Assembly: GCA_023418535.1 (NCBI GenBank)
Contig: JAEZZN010000091.1
Span: forward strand, 1 to 9,893
Origin: Bacillota bacterium
GTDB taxonomy: Bacteria > Bacillota_A > Clostridia > Tissierellales > Peptoniphilaceae
DNA length: 9,893 bases
Direction: 5' to 3'
Below, in pieces: positions 1 to 7,245 of the stretch. The notes beneath the pieces are model-generated. The model saw nothing but the letters and a program-made list of their open reading frames with translations. It did not search any database and had not been told where the DNA came from. Every line of letters starts with the position of its first letter. Position 1 is the first letter of the stretch. Made by a program: the position numbers and the translations under genes.

Positions 1-3000
1 TTCGTATTCACCTTCTACTATATCTTCACGTTCTAGTGTTCCTATTATTGGACCATTTGGACTTATTCTTACATTTGTTGTTCCAGTTATAAATCCTTTT
101 ATTTCGTGAAGTTTTGGTTCTTCTGGTTGTTCTGGTTCTTCCGGATCCTTAGGATCTTCTGGTTGTTCTGGTGTATTACATAATAAAGCAACTTTTTCTA
201 AATCTTCTGATTCAGTATTTCTTAAATCTTTTTTAATATTTTGGATTTTATCAGAATTTAAGAATTCAAGTAAAACTTCATTATTAACAGATCTTTTTTC
301 TAAAACTTTTATTAATGATCTTATTACATTTCTCTTAGAAGGAGATGCTCCATTATAATCGCCCTCTATTTCTGCATTAATAATATTTATTAGAACTTCA
401 TCTACTGATACATCATCAGCTAATCCTAATCCTCTATAAACTAATTCAGATACTAATCCATAAGATGAAACATTACTATTCTTAGTATAGAAACTATCTG
501 CATCTCCCATCATAGGTGTATTTCTAGCATTTGTATTTAATGATAAAGTTATTTTATTTTCTTTATCAATCATTGTATTAGTTCCTGTCCATCCTGTATG
601 GCCTATTGTACCAGCTGGCGCAAATTTTGAATACCAAACTGCCGCTCCACCTTGTTCAGATTTTCTTCTCCAACCACCTTTAGCTTGAGTAGCTAAATTA
701 TCGGACTTTTCAGTAAACTGATCGATAGTTTCTTTGTTAAATAATTCAACACCATTTAGATTTCCATCATATATCATAGCTTGAGCTAAATAAGCTATTT
801 GTTGAGCTGAACCGAATAATCCTGCATGACCAGATGATCCACCCATTGAATAATAAGCTTTTTCATCATGAACTTCACCAGATACTATTTCAGTTCTTAC
901 ATTATTAAACTTAATTCTTCCACCTCTAGTGTTACCATTTAATTCAGATGAAGATAATTCATCTTTATTAAATCCATTTTGTAATGGATTATAGGTTATT
1001 CTATTTAATCCTAAAGGTTCATATATGTTTTCTTTAACATATTGATCAAGTGGAACTCCAGTTAATTTTTCAACTATAAATCCTGCTAACATAAAATCTG
1101 CATCAGAATACGCCCAATCTGTATCAGGTTTTGTTTGAAGAGGAGTTCTCATTATCATATCAAATGTTGTAGATTTTTCTTGAGAATATAAATCATTTTT
1201 TCCATTTGGTATTTGGTCTACTCTATCAAACTTTTCATTATGATATTGTGGGTCAGGAGCAAATCCAGCCACATGACTTAGAACCATTCTTAAATCAATA
1301 TTGTCTTTCCATTTATTATCATTTGTATATTCTAAAAATTCTGGGAATATTTCAGAAATTTTTGTATCAAGAGAAACTTTACCTTCTGACACTAATTTTT
1401 GTAGAGCAAACACTGTTGAATACATCTTTGTATTACTTGCTAAATCGAATAATGTATCAGTAGTAACAGGTGTTCTTTCTTCTTTAGGTAAAACTTCATA
1501 TTTATCAAATATTACATTTCCCTTTTCATCATAAAGATTTTTATAGTTATTTATATATCCATAACCATCATTTTTAATTAAATTACCATCTTTATAAACT
1601 GCTAATTGAGCACCACTTAAACCAAAATTATTTTCAGATTTTATTATATCATCAAGTAAATCTATATATTCTGGATGTGGGAATTTACTATTATCTCTTA
1701 CAGAATCATCTATAACTTGGTGTTCACATTCATCTTCTGTTTCATTTTCTGTTTCGTCTACTATAGGTCCTTCATCTTCAGTTTCTTCTACCTTATCTTC
1801 AACTATTCTTAAGGCTATATATTGTCTTGAAGTTTCTTCACCAGTTATTTCGAATGTAAATTCATTGTTATTTTCACCAGCTACTCCGATTTGAGTACTT
1901 ACTGTGTCATTTAATACAACTTTAGTATTATCTGGTAATTCAGATATCACAACTTTATATTTTCCACCAGATAATCTATCAGCTTTCCATTGACCACTTT
2001 CATTGAAAGCACCTTCTATTTCTTTGTCATTAGAGTCAAATAACTTAACTGTAACATCAGTAGTTCTTTTATTATCTAAACCTCTAATTTCAACTCCAAT
2101 ATCTGCTCTTTTTTGAGCTTCTTCTCCATATAAAAGATATTTTTTACGTATTTCCTTAAATTCATTTAATTCATTTTCCCATTTAGCAATTATATCTTTT
2201 ACTTCAACACCATTCTTAATGTCTTCTTCAATGTATGTTTTACCAGTTAGTTTTGCTAACCAACCATCTTTTCTCCATTGAATCTTATCACCATATAAAT
2301 CATGTAAGGTTTTTATCATACTTAAACCTGTATATATAGGATCATATGAATCAGAATCTGTAACATATACTTCTACACCTTGTACTAATTTTCCAGCAAG
2401 TTTTTGATTAGGCGCTGGAGTAAATGCAGCAGCTCTAAATCTTACACCTGGTAAGTTTAATTCATTTAAAACTCTAGCATACTCTGTACTATTTACAAAT
2501 TCAGCACCAACTAATTGGAAAGGTTTTGTAGTACCTCTACCTTCAGAAATATTAGAAAATGTTTCAAAAAATCCTGTAATTGGATATACATTTACTGAAT
2601 CTGTAGTTGGTAGATTTGGTGATGGTAATACAAATGGAATATTAAGTTCATCATATCTTTTAGAACGATCATAATTTCTCATTTTTACAACTTTAACATC
2701 AGCACCTACATTAAATTCTTCATTTAAGTAATGAGCTAACTCACCAAATGTCATACCATGTCTCAAGGCTAAATCTTTCAATCCAACAAATGTTGATTGA
2801 CCTTCTTCAATAGTTACAGGGCCTTCTACACGATCTCCACCTAGAGGATTTGGTCTATCTAAAATAATTACTTCTTTATCATTCTCTGCTGCAGCTTGTA
2901 ATACATAGAACATACTCCAAATGTATGTATAATAAGTCACACCCGCATCTTGAATATCAAATAAAATAGCATCTACGTCTTTTAGCATTTCTGCACTTGG

Positions 3001-3381
3001 TTTTCTTGTTTTGCCGTAAAGACTGTATACTGGAAGACCAGTTTCTGGATCAGTATATGATTCAATATAACCACCAGCTTGTTCATTCCCTCTTACACCA
3101 TGTTCTGGTCCATATAATGCTGTTAAGTTAATATCAGGGTCGTTATATAAAATATCTACGATACTTCTTAAATTTTGATCTACACCAGTAGGGTTTGTAA
3201 CAAGACCTACTCTTTTACCTTTAATAATATCTTTTTCTTCGCTTATCAAAGCTTCTGCTCCAAACTTAAACTCCTCTTGAGCATAAACTTTAGAAGTGCT
3301 AAGTGACGTTATTATCGTAGGTAATACCATAATCATAGCTATTACCATAGCAATGGTCTTTATATAAGTTCTTTTCTTCAT
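1..3381 (-). CDS. Secreted NamZ-like exo-N-acetylmuramidase fused to AmiE/YbbE-like serine hydrolase, with SH3b domain (3' end missing)
   Basis: The frame is open from ATG 3381-3379 to the window edge (1127 codons, no stop), so the C-terminus lies outside. Residues 1-34 form a signal peptide (KKR, hydrophobic core, VYA|Q at 34/35). Residues ~42-420 match DUF1343/NamZ (GH171), which removes MurNAc from non-reducing ends of peptidoglycan. Visible motifs are PEHG (92-95), DIQDAG (142-147), LDRPNPLGG, PSPN (253-256) and SEGRGTT (279-285). Residues ~427-515 look like an Ig-like beta domain, followed by a very acidic linker (~525-552). Residues ~568-985 are a beta-lactamase-fold (PF00144) domain with SNTK (Ser649, Lys652), YSD (758-760) and HTG (928-930). 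A helical stretch and a Pro/Glu linker (1070-1090) lead to the start of an SH3b-like domain (TTNVR...IGTLE). In B. subtilis, namZ and amiE are separate genes of one recycling operon, so an amidase role for the second domain is inferred; a carboxypeptidase or esterase is possible. The site AGAAAGGGG precedes the start. Confidence 0.9.
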   Translation of the reverse strand, partial: MKKRTYIKTIAMVIAMIMVLPTIITSLSTSKVYAQEEFKFGAEALISEEKDIIKGKRVGLVTNPTGVDQNLRSIVDILYNDPDINLTALYGPEHGVRGNEQAGGYIESYTDPETGLPVYSLYGKTRKPSAEMLKDVDAILFDIQDAGVTYYTYIWSMFYVLQAAAENDKEVIILDRPNPLGGDRVEGPVTIEEGQSTFVGLKDLALRHGMTFGELAHYLNEEFNVGADVKVVKMRNYDRSKRYDELNIPFVLPSPNLPTTDSVNVYPITGFFETFSNISEGRGTTKPFQLVGAEFVNSTEYARVLNELNLPGVRFRAAAFTPAPNQKLAGKLVQGVEVYVTDSDSYDPIYTGLSMIKTLHDLYGDKIQWRKDGWLAKLTGKTYIEEDIKNGVEVKDIIAKWENELNEFKEIRKKYLLYGEEAQKRADIGVEIRGLDNKRTTDVTVKLFDSNDKEIEGAFNESGQWKADRLSGGKYKVVISELPDNTKVVLNDTVSTQIGVAGENNNEFTFEITGEETSRQYIALRIVEDKVEETEDEGPIVDETENETEDECEHQVIDDSVRDNSKFPHPEYIDLLDDIIKSENNFGLSGAQLAVYKDGNLIKNDGYGYINNYKNLYDEKGNVIFDKYEVLPKEERTPVTTDTLFDLASNTKMYSTVFALQKLVSEGKVSLDTKISEIFPEFLEYTNDNKWKDNIDLRMVLSHVAGFAPDPQYHNEKFDRVDQIPNGKNDLYSQEKSTTFDMIMRTPLQTKPDTDWAYSDADFMLAGFIVEKLTGVPLDQYVKENIYEPLGLNRITYNPLQNGFNKDELSSSELNGNTRGGRIKFNNVRTEIVSGEVHDEKAYYSMGGSSGHAGLFGSAQQIAYLAQAMIYDGNLNGVELFNKETIDQFTEKSDNLATQAKGGWRRKSEQGGAAVWYSKFAPAGTIGHTGWTGTNTMIDKENKITLSLNTNARNTPMMGDADSFYTKNSNVSSYGLVSELVYRGLGLADDVSVDEVLINIINAEIEGDYNGASPSKRNVIRSLIKVLEKRSVNNEVLLEFLNSDKIQNIKKDLRNTESEDLEKVALLCNTPEQPEDPKDPEEPEQPEEPKLHEIKGFITGTTNVRISPNGPIIGTLEREDIVEGEYE

Positions 3382-3387
3382 TAATTT

Positions 3388-3396
3388 CCCCTTTCT
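3388..3396 (-). promoter_or_regulatory. Ribosome binding site of the NamZ fusion gene
   Basis: On the minus strand AGAAAGGGG ends 6 bases before the ATG at 3381-3379. It supports this start, which also yields a clean signal peptide. Confidence 0.7.
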
Positions 3397-3453
3397 TTAA
3401 TTGACTTATATTTCCTAAATATTATTTTAGAAAGATTTATTACCTCTCCTATC

Positions 3454-3459
3454 ATTATA
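3454..3459 (-). promoter_or_regulatory. Possible second -10 element (P2) of the NamZ fusion gene
   Basis: There is a perfect TATAAT on the minus strand, about 75 bases before the start codon. No good -35 hexamer is seen at 16-18 bases, so it would need an activator or is a chance match. A cre-like box lies immediately upstream of it. Confidence 0.3.
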
Positions 3460-3463
3460 ATAA

Positions 3464-3478
3464 ATGTAAACGCAATCA
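3464..3478. promoter_or_regulatory. cre-like (CcpA) box 1
   Basis: Read on the plus strand, ATGTAAACGCAATCA fits every fixed position of the Gram-positive catabolite-responsive element WTGNAANCGNWNNCW. It lies between the perfect TATAAT and where its -35 would be, and about 65-80 bases downstream of the P1 start, both plausible places for repression. In B. subtilis the muropeptide-recycling operon that holds namZ and amiE is under carbon catabolite control, which fits. Whether this organism has CcpA cannot be seen here. Confidence 0.5.
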
Positions 3479-3549
3479 TATTCAATATAATTTACTTACA
3501 ATTAAACAAACTTTCACATTTTGTAATTTTATAACACTTATAGGCTTAA

Positions 3550-3578
3550 ATTATCGTTCATAACGAAAACGTAATCAA
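3550..3578 (-). promoter_or_regulatory. Candidate sigma-A promoter P1 of the NamZ fusion gene
   Basis: On the minus strand there is TTGATT (3578-3573, 4/6 to TTGACA), a 17-base spacer, and GATAAT (3555-3550, 5/6 to TATAAT). The predicted start is near 3543. The sequence upstream of the -35 is A/T-rich and could act as an UP element. This was found by eye in AT-rich DNA, so chance matches are possible. Confidence 0.5.
3563..3577. promoter_or_regulatory. cre-like box 2, overlapping the P1 -35
   Basis: Read on the plus strand, ACGAAAACGTAATCA fits the cre consensus except for C in place of T at position 2. It is identical to box 1 at 12 of 15 positions, lies in the same orientation 99 bases away, and covers the -35 and proximal spacer of P1. 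Protein bound here would block RNA polymerase. The pairing of two similar boxes is the main support. Confidence 0.4.
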
Positions 3579-3667
3579 GAAGAGTGGTGTATACTTAGTA
3601 TTTCTTATTTTAAATTTTATTAACTTTTAAACAGCAGATAAGTATTTAAGTAATTTAACCAAATTAA

Positions 3668-3685
3668 AATACATTTGAATGTATT
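3668..3685. repeat. 18-bp palindrome
   Basis: AATACATT-TG-AATGTATT is an 8-bp perfect inverted repeat with a 2-base centre. It has no T-run on either side to make a terminator. It lies between the transferase terminator and the P1 promoter, about 90 bases upstream of the P1 -35. It could be an operator for a dimeric regulator, or chance in AT-rich DNA. Confidence 0.35.
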
Positions 3686-3700
3686 ACATGTAAAAACTAT

Positions 3701-3736
3701 AAAAAAAACAGAGACAAATATTTTTAAATGTCTCTG
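3701..3736 (-). terminator. Rho-independent terminator of the phosphoglycerol transferase gene
   Basis: On the minus strand an 8-bp stem CAGAGACA / TGTCTCTG (3736-3729 with 3716-3709) and a 12-base loop are followed directly by eight T (3708-3701). It lies about 43 bases past the stop codon. The plus-strand side lacks a T-run, so it works in one direction and separates this gene from the NamZ fusion gene. Confidence 0.85.
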
Positions 3737-3778
3737 GTATAAATGCAAATTTTTGTTGTCACTTTATATTTTCATTTT

Positions 3779-5224
3779 TTATTTTATAAAATTATCTTCA
3801 TAATAATCAGAATTCTTTTTCAATTCTTCATTTAATTCATCTAATCCATATTTAACTACAATCGAGTCTTTATCTGAGAATAAATTTGTGCCAAGACCAA
3901 GTCTATCACCTTCTATATTAACCCCTAATGAGGCTAATGTTGAAGGAAACATATCAAGTATAATTGATTCTTTAGAAGTGTTAACCGGTTTAACCGCAGA
4001 ATTTATAAACACATTATATATAGACTCTAATTCTTCTTGATTTTCTAAAAATTCTGCATTCATAGTTTTGTGATCTCCTACCACAACTATAGTTGTGTTT
4101 TCATAGAAGTCTTGTTTTTTTATCCATTCAATAAATTCATGTATTTCTTTATCTGAATAATAATATGCATCACGATAACCACCATATTTTTTAGGATTAG
4201 TTTTGTCAACATGCCCTTCCATAAAATGAGTGTTTACGGTAAGCATTGTATAATTAAATGGTTCATCTTTTTTCGCAATTTCCGTTAATTCTTCTTTTGC
4301 AAATTCAAATAATTTTGAATCTTCATATCCCCAAAACACCATATAATCTTTAGGTAATTTTCCTATTTTCTTCTGATATTTAAGATCATGAATTTCATAA
4401 TTACCATGGTCTTCAAAAAAAACATCCCTTGAACCAAAAGACGCATCTGATCCCATTATAAAATAATTTTTATAACCTTGATCTGCTAATATTTCACCCA
4501 AACTAGTAATACCAGGTAAAAAGTTTCCTTTTTGCATAACTTGATTTGCTTCATATATGTCTGATAATGGTACTCCTGTTACTTGACCAACTAATGAAGA
4601 TGCCGTCCAAGTAGTATTTGTAACAGAATTCATTCCATTGGATTTATTTTCATTGTAGAAATACACATTATTTTTTTCTAAATCAGTTAAATTCGGTATT
4701 AAATTTATGCTTTCACCATTTTCTAAATTATATTTATTTAAATTTCTATCCATAGATTCTAAGACTATATATATTAAATTTCTTTTCTTCTCCGGAAATG
4801 TAATCTCAACTTTATTTGGATCTATATATTCTTCATCATAAATTGTCGTGCTTTTAAATGAAGAGAATATATAATCAAAAAAACCTATTCCATACAGTCC
4901 ATATATAAAGGAAGCTATAAATATAACTCCCACGGTGAACGCTCTTCCCCATTTAAATTTTTTCAAACATTTCTCTACAATATATATAATTAGTGTAATA
5001 ACTAGTCCTAATAATATATAAAATATAAAAGTTTCTCTAACATACTGCCAAAGTATATCCAAATTTCCTTTTGTAGCATTTGTAAATATATTAAATATTA
5101 ATTGTTCAAAAGTAGTCTTACCAATCGCCTTTATTTCCCAGGTTGGATATATGATACATGTTATCTCTAAAAACATTAGTATAAATTCTATAATTTTAGA
5201 TATTTTTATCTTTGATTTTTTCAT
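3779..5224 (-). CDS. LTA synthase / OpgB-like phosphoglycerol transferase (alkaline phosphatase superfamily, membrane-anchored)
   Basis: This is a 481-residue protein with three predicted membrane segments (~10-28, 62-84, 96-118) and an extracellular sulfatase-fold domain from ~146. Metal-site residues are visible: Glu156 in VLESMD, the nucleophile candidate Thr207 in TTWTAS, His333 in NTHF, and Asp384-His385 in VVGDHK. There is no CxPSR formylglycine motif, which argues against a true sulfatase. The WTxxSLVG...GVPL segment resembles the MdoB/OpgB (phosphoglycerol transferase I) branch rather than classical LtaS. LtaS normally has five membrane helices and ~640 residues, so this is a short form. 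The likely job is to transfer glycerol phosphate from phosphatidylglycerol to a glycolipid or surface glycan; the acceptor is unknown. A Shine-Dalgarno AGGAAA precedes the start. It lies 91 bases downstream of nth with no terminator between them, so the two may be cotranscribed. It ends at a strong terminator. Confidence 0.85.
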   Translation of the reverse strand: MKKSKIKISKIIEFILMFLEITCIIYPTWEIKAIGKTTFEQLIFNIFTNATKGNLDILWQYVRETFIFYILLGLVITLIIYIVEKCLKKFKWGRAFTVGVIFIASFIYGLYGIGFFDYIFSSFKSTTIYDEEYIDPNKVEITFPEKKRNLIYIVLESMDRNLNKYNLENGESINLIPNLTDLEKNNVYFYNENKSNGMNSVTNTTWTASSLVGQVTGVPLSDIYEANQVMQKGNFLPGITSLGEILADQGYKNYFIMGSDASFGSRDVFFEDHGNYEIHDLKYQKKIGKLPKDYMVFWGYEDSKLFEFAKEELTEIAKKDEPFNYTMLTVNTHFMEGHVDKTNPKKYGGYRDAYYYSDKEIHEFIEWIKKQDFYENTTIVVVGDHKTMNAEFLENQEELESIYNVFINSAVKPVNTSKESIILDMFPSTLASLGVNIEGDRLGLGTNLFSDKDSIVVKYGLDELNEELKKNSDYYEDNFIK

Positions 5225-5315
5225 TTGCTTTCCTGTCTAATTAACTATTAAAAAAAATAAGTAATTAAGTATTGTAATATTTGTTTTAATAACTAAAATA
5301 CATTCTACTACTTTT

Positions 5316-5972
5316 TTATTCTTCAAGCAAACCTCTACAATGTAAGCTTATATGTTTTATTGGATCATTTTCACAATCAGGATTTCTAGATTTAGAAATT
5401 CTTCTACCATATAAAATTAATACATGATGAGCTTTAAACCAATCTTCCTTTGGTATAAGTTCCATCAGTTGTTGTTCTGTTTCCCATACATTTTTACTTT
5501 TAACTAGCCCTATGCGATTCGCAGTACGATGTACGTGAGTATCTACTGCAATTGCTGGTATTCCGAAAGCAACAGATAATACAACATTGGCTGTTTTCCT
5601 TCCAACTCCAGGCAATGATTCTAATTCTTCTCTTGTGTTTGGGACTTTTCCATCAAACTTTTCCACCAAAATTTCAGCGGTTTTCTTTAAGTTTTTCGCT
5701 TTATTTTTGTAGAGACCAATAGATTTTATCAACTCTTCAATCTCTTTAATATCTGCATCTAAATAATCATATGCGGTTTTAAATTTCTTAAATAATTCTT
5801 CTGTAACTATATTAACTCTAACATCAGTTGTCTGTGCAGATAACATAACTGCACACAATAATTCAAATTCATTATTATAATTTAACTCCGGCCCTGCATC
5901 TGGAAAATATTCATAAAGTATTCTTAGAGCCTCTAATTTTTCTTCTTTTGTCAGAGAGTATGTCTTTTTCAT
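5316..5972 (-). CDS. nth: Endonuclease III (DNA glycosylase/AP lyase) with degenerate Fe-S motif
   Basis: This 218-residue protein is close to the E. coli Nth length of 211. It excises oxidised pyrimidines and cleaves the abasic site. The HhH-GPD fold is clear: MLSAQTTD (43-50), the helix-hairpin-helix LPGVGRKTA (120-128) with catalytic Lys126, and VDTHVHR with catalytic Asp144, which match E. coli Lys120 and Asp138 at an offset of +6. At that offset the four [4Fe-4S] cysteines of E. coli (187, 194, 197, 203) fall on Ser193, Cys200, Asp203 and Ser209, so only one is kept. Another Cys (212) lies three residues further on. The protein then ends in RGLLEE, so the cluster is probably absent or altered while the catalytic core is intact. 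The start is supported by TAGGAG seven bases before the ATG. It is divergent from rodA. Confidence 0.93.
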   Translation of the reverse strand: MKKTYSLTKEEKLEALRILYEYFPDAGPELNYNNEFELLCAVMLSAQTTDVRVNIVTEELFKKFKTAYDYLDADIKEIEELIKSIGLYKNKAKNLKKTAEILVEKFDGKVPNTREELESLPGVGRKTANVVLSVAFGIPAIAVDTHVHRTANRIGLVKSKNVWETEQQLMELIPKEDWFKAHHVLILYGRRISKSRNPDCENDPIKHISLHCRGLLEE

Positions 5973-6008
5973 AAATATCTCCTACTTTTAAAATCTTTTT
6001 AAATGTTC

Positions 6009-6014
6009 TATAAT
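6009..6014 (+). promoter_or_regulatory. Candidate -10 box of rodA
   Basis: There is a perfect TATAAT in the 88-base divergent nth-rodA gap. The -35 is weak (TTTTAA, 5986-5991, 17-base spacer). Transcription would begin near 6021, giving a 40-base leader to the ATG at 6061. That excludes the in-frame ATG at 6013, which overlaps the hexamer itself. Confidence 0.4.
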
Positions 6015-6049
6015 GAATTATAACACAATAAAACTTAGAGATAGTCTCG

Positions 6050-6055
6050 AAGGAG
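6050..6055 (+). promoter_or_regulatory. Ribosome binding site that sets the rodA start
   Basis: AAGGAG lies 5 bases before ATG 6061. The upstream in-frame ATG at 6013 has no such site, so the shorter protein is preferred. Confidence 0.8.
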
Positions 6056-6060
6056 ATACA

Positions 6061-7173
6061 ATGTTTAATTTATCAAAAAAAATATTTAAAAAGATGGATT
6101 TTGTTCTGCTTTTTACAGTAATGACATTAGTTGTATTTGGACTTTTTGTACTAAAATCTGCTATTAACCCATTAGGTGAAGGCATTAAAACTCAATTATT
6201 TGCAACTATTATTGGATTTATAATCATTTTATTTATTTGGCTTTTAGATCTAGACTTTTTACGAAAAATGAAATGGTTTATTTATATATTATCAGTTGGG
6301 CTATTAATTTCTGTGATGATTTTTGGACAAGGTGGAGAAAGATGGGGTGCAAATCTTTGGATTAGAATAGGTTCTTTTTCTTTACAACCATCTGAGATTT
6401 CTAAATTTCTGCATATACTTTTTTTATCATTTTATATTGGAGACAATAAAAATGTAACAGATACATGGGGATTTATTATAAAATTTATAATTTTAGGATA
6501 TTTACCTGCTTTCTTAGTTATATATCAACAAGACTTAGGAACAGCTATGGTGTACATTTTCTTTACAACTGTGATGTTCTTCGTATCAGGTATTAGTTGG
6601 AAAAAAATAAGTGTACTTTTAATTATTATCCTAATACTTGGAATAATACTTCTTCCTTTTGTTTGGAAAAATTTAGAAGGTTATGTGCTAGATAGATTTA
6701 AAGATTTTGGTGATAAAGGAAGAAGCTTAGAAACAACAACTCATCAAACAGATAGGGGGCTTATAGCATTAGGCTCTGGACAGCTCACGGGACGAGGGTA
6801 TATGAATGGTCCTTTCTCACAAAATAGCTATATACCAGAACAGCATACCGATTTTATATTCCCTGTATTAGTAGAAGACTTTGGATTTATAGGTGGTGCT
6901 ATAACTCTTATACTATATGCATTAATGTTTATTAGATTTATAAAAATAGCGCTTGAAGCTGAAGATATAGCCTACACAGCTTTTTCAATGGGAACATTCG
7001 CAATGTTCTTCGCTCATATATTTGAGAACATAGGTATGACAATGAAACTATTACCCGTTACAGGGATACCACTACCTTTCTTTTCAAATGGTGGAACTTT
7101 CCAATTAATGAACTTAATCTTAATTGGATTTATACTATCAATAAGTATGCAAAGAAAGAGTTTAGATTTTTAG
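6061..7173 (+). CDS. rodA: SEDS-family peptidoglycan glycosyltransferase, RodA type
   Basis: This polytopic membrane protein (370 residues, about ten hydrophobic segments) polymerises lipid II into glycan strands, normally with a class B penicillin-binding protein. SEDS signatures are visible: ERWGANLWIRIG (93-104), LQPSEISK (108-115), YQQDLGTA (155-162), GSGQLTGRGYMNG, PEQHTDFIF with the likely catalytic Asp264, and the C-terminal LLPVTGIPLPFFSNGG (330-345). The usual FFSYGG has Asn in place of Tyr here. The length and KLLPVTGIPLPF style fit RodA better than FtsW, but FtsW or SpoVE cannot be fully excluded because no division or mreB genes are adjacent. The start is at 6061; extending to 6013 would add 16 polar residues and put translation start over the -10 box. 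The gene stands alone, divergent from nth and convergent with galU, and ends at the terminator at 7183-7227. Confidence 0.9.
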   Translation: MFNLSKKIFKKMDFVLLFTVMTLVVFGLFVLKSAINPLGEGIKTQLFATIIGFIIILFIWLLDLDFLRKMKWFIYILSVGLLISVMIFGQGGERWGANLWIRIGSFSLQPSEISKFLHILFLSFYIGDNKNVTDTWGFIIKFIILGYLPAFLVIYQQDLGTAMVYIFFTTVMFFVSGISWKKISVLLIIILILGIILLPFVWKNLEGYVLDRFKDFGDKGRSLETTTHQTDRGLIALGSGQLTGRGYMNGPFSQNSYIPEQHTDFIFPVLVEDFGFIGGAITLILYALMFIRFIKIALEAEDIAYTAFSMGTFAMFFAHIFENIGMTMKLLPVTGIPLPFFSNGGTFQLMNLILIGFILSISMQRKSLDF

Positions 7174-7182
7174 AATTTAAAT

Positions 7183-7227
7183 AAAAAACAGTGATGAATC
7201 ATAAACTGATTCATCACTATTTTTTTG
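7183..7227. terminator. Bidirectional Rho-independent terminator between rodA and galU
   Basis: A perfect 12-bp stem AGTGATGAATCA / TGATTCATCACT (7190-7201 with 7207-7218) encloses a 5-base loop. It has a T-run on the plus side (7220-7226) and an A-run (7183-7188) that gives a T-run on the minus side. It therefore serves both convergent transcripts: rodA stops just before it and galU stops at 7246. Confidence 0.93.
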
Positions 7228-7245
7228 ATTTTATTAAATTTATTT

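Larger units (their letters stand above)
3382..3778. other. 397-base intergenic control region
   Basis: No convincing ORF or RNA gene is present. Reading leftwards (minus strand), it holds the tail and terminator of the phosphoglycerol transferase gene (3701-3736), an 18-bp palindrome (3668-3685), an AT-rich stretch (about 3600-3660), a candidate promoter (3550-3578) with an overlapping cre-like box (3563-3577), a second cre-like box (3464-3478) beside a perfect TATAAT (3454-3459), and the Shine-Dalgarno site. Initiation from the upstream promoter would give a leader of about 160 bases. I could not recognise a known riboswitch or T-box in it. Confidence 0.7.

Noticed and set aside
112..171. 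Possible tandem DNA repeat (ttctggttgttctgg pattern)
   Set aside because: It encodes a low-complexity Pro/Glu linker between domains of a secreted protein. The DNA repeat follows from the protein and is imperfect.
1206..1534. Two short overlapping plus-strand open frames
   Set aside because: They lie wholly antisense to the well-conserved beta-lactamase-fold region of the NamZ fusion gene, have no ribosome binding sites and no recognisable protein features.
3382..3543. Riboswitch or T-box in the ~160-base leader of the NamZ fusion gene
   Set aside because: No conserved core, T-box sequence or leader terminator could be recognised.
3590..3645. Possible inverted repeat with ATACTTA and TAAGTAT arms
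   Set aside because: The arms are 7 bases, fully AT-rich except one pair, and about 40 bases apart, which is expected by chance in this composition.
3779..5224. Annotation as a true sulfatase
   Set aside because: No CxPSR-type formylglycine motif is present; the Thr207 nucleophile context and membrane anchor fit phosphoglycerol transferases.
6013..6060. Extension of rodA to the upstream in-frame ATG
   Set aside because: That ATG overlaps the TATAAT -10 box and has no Shine-Dalgarno, whereas AAGGAG sits correctly before ATG 6061.
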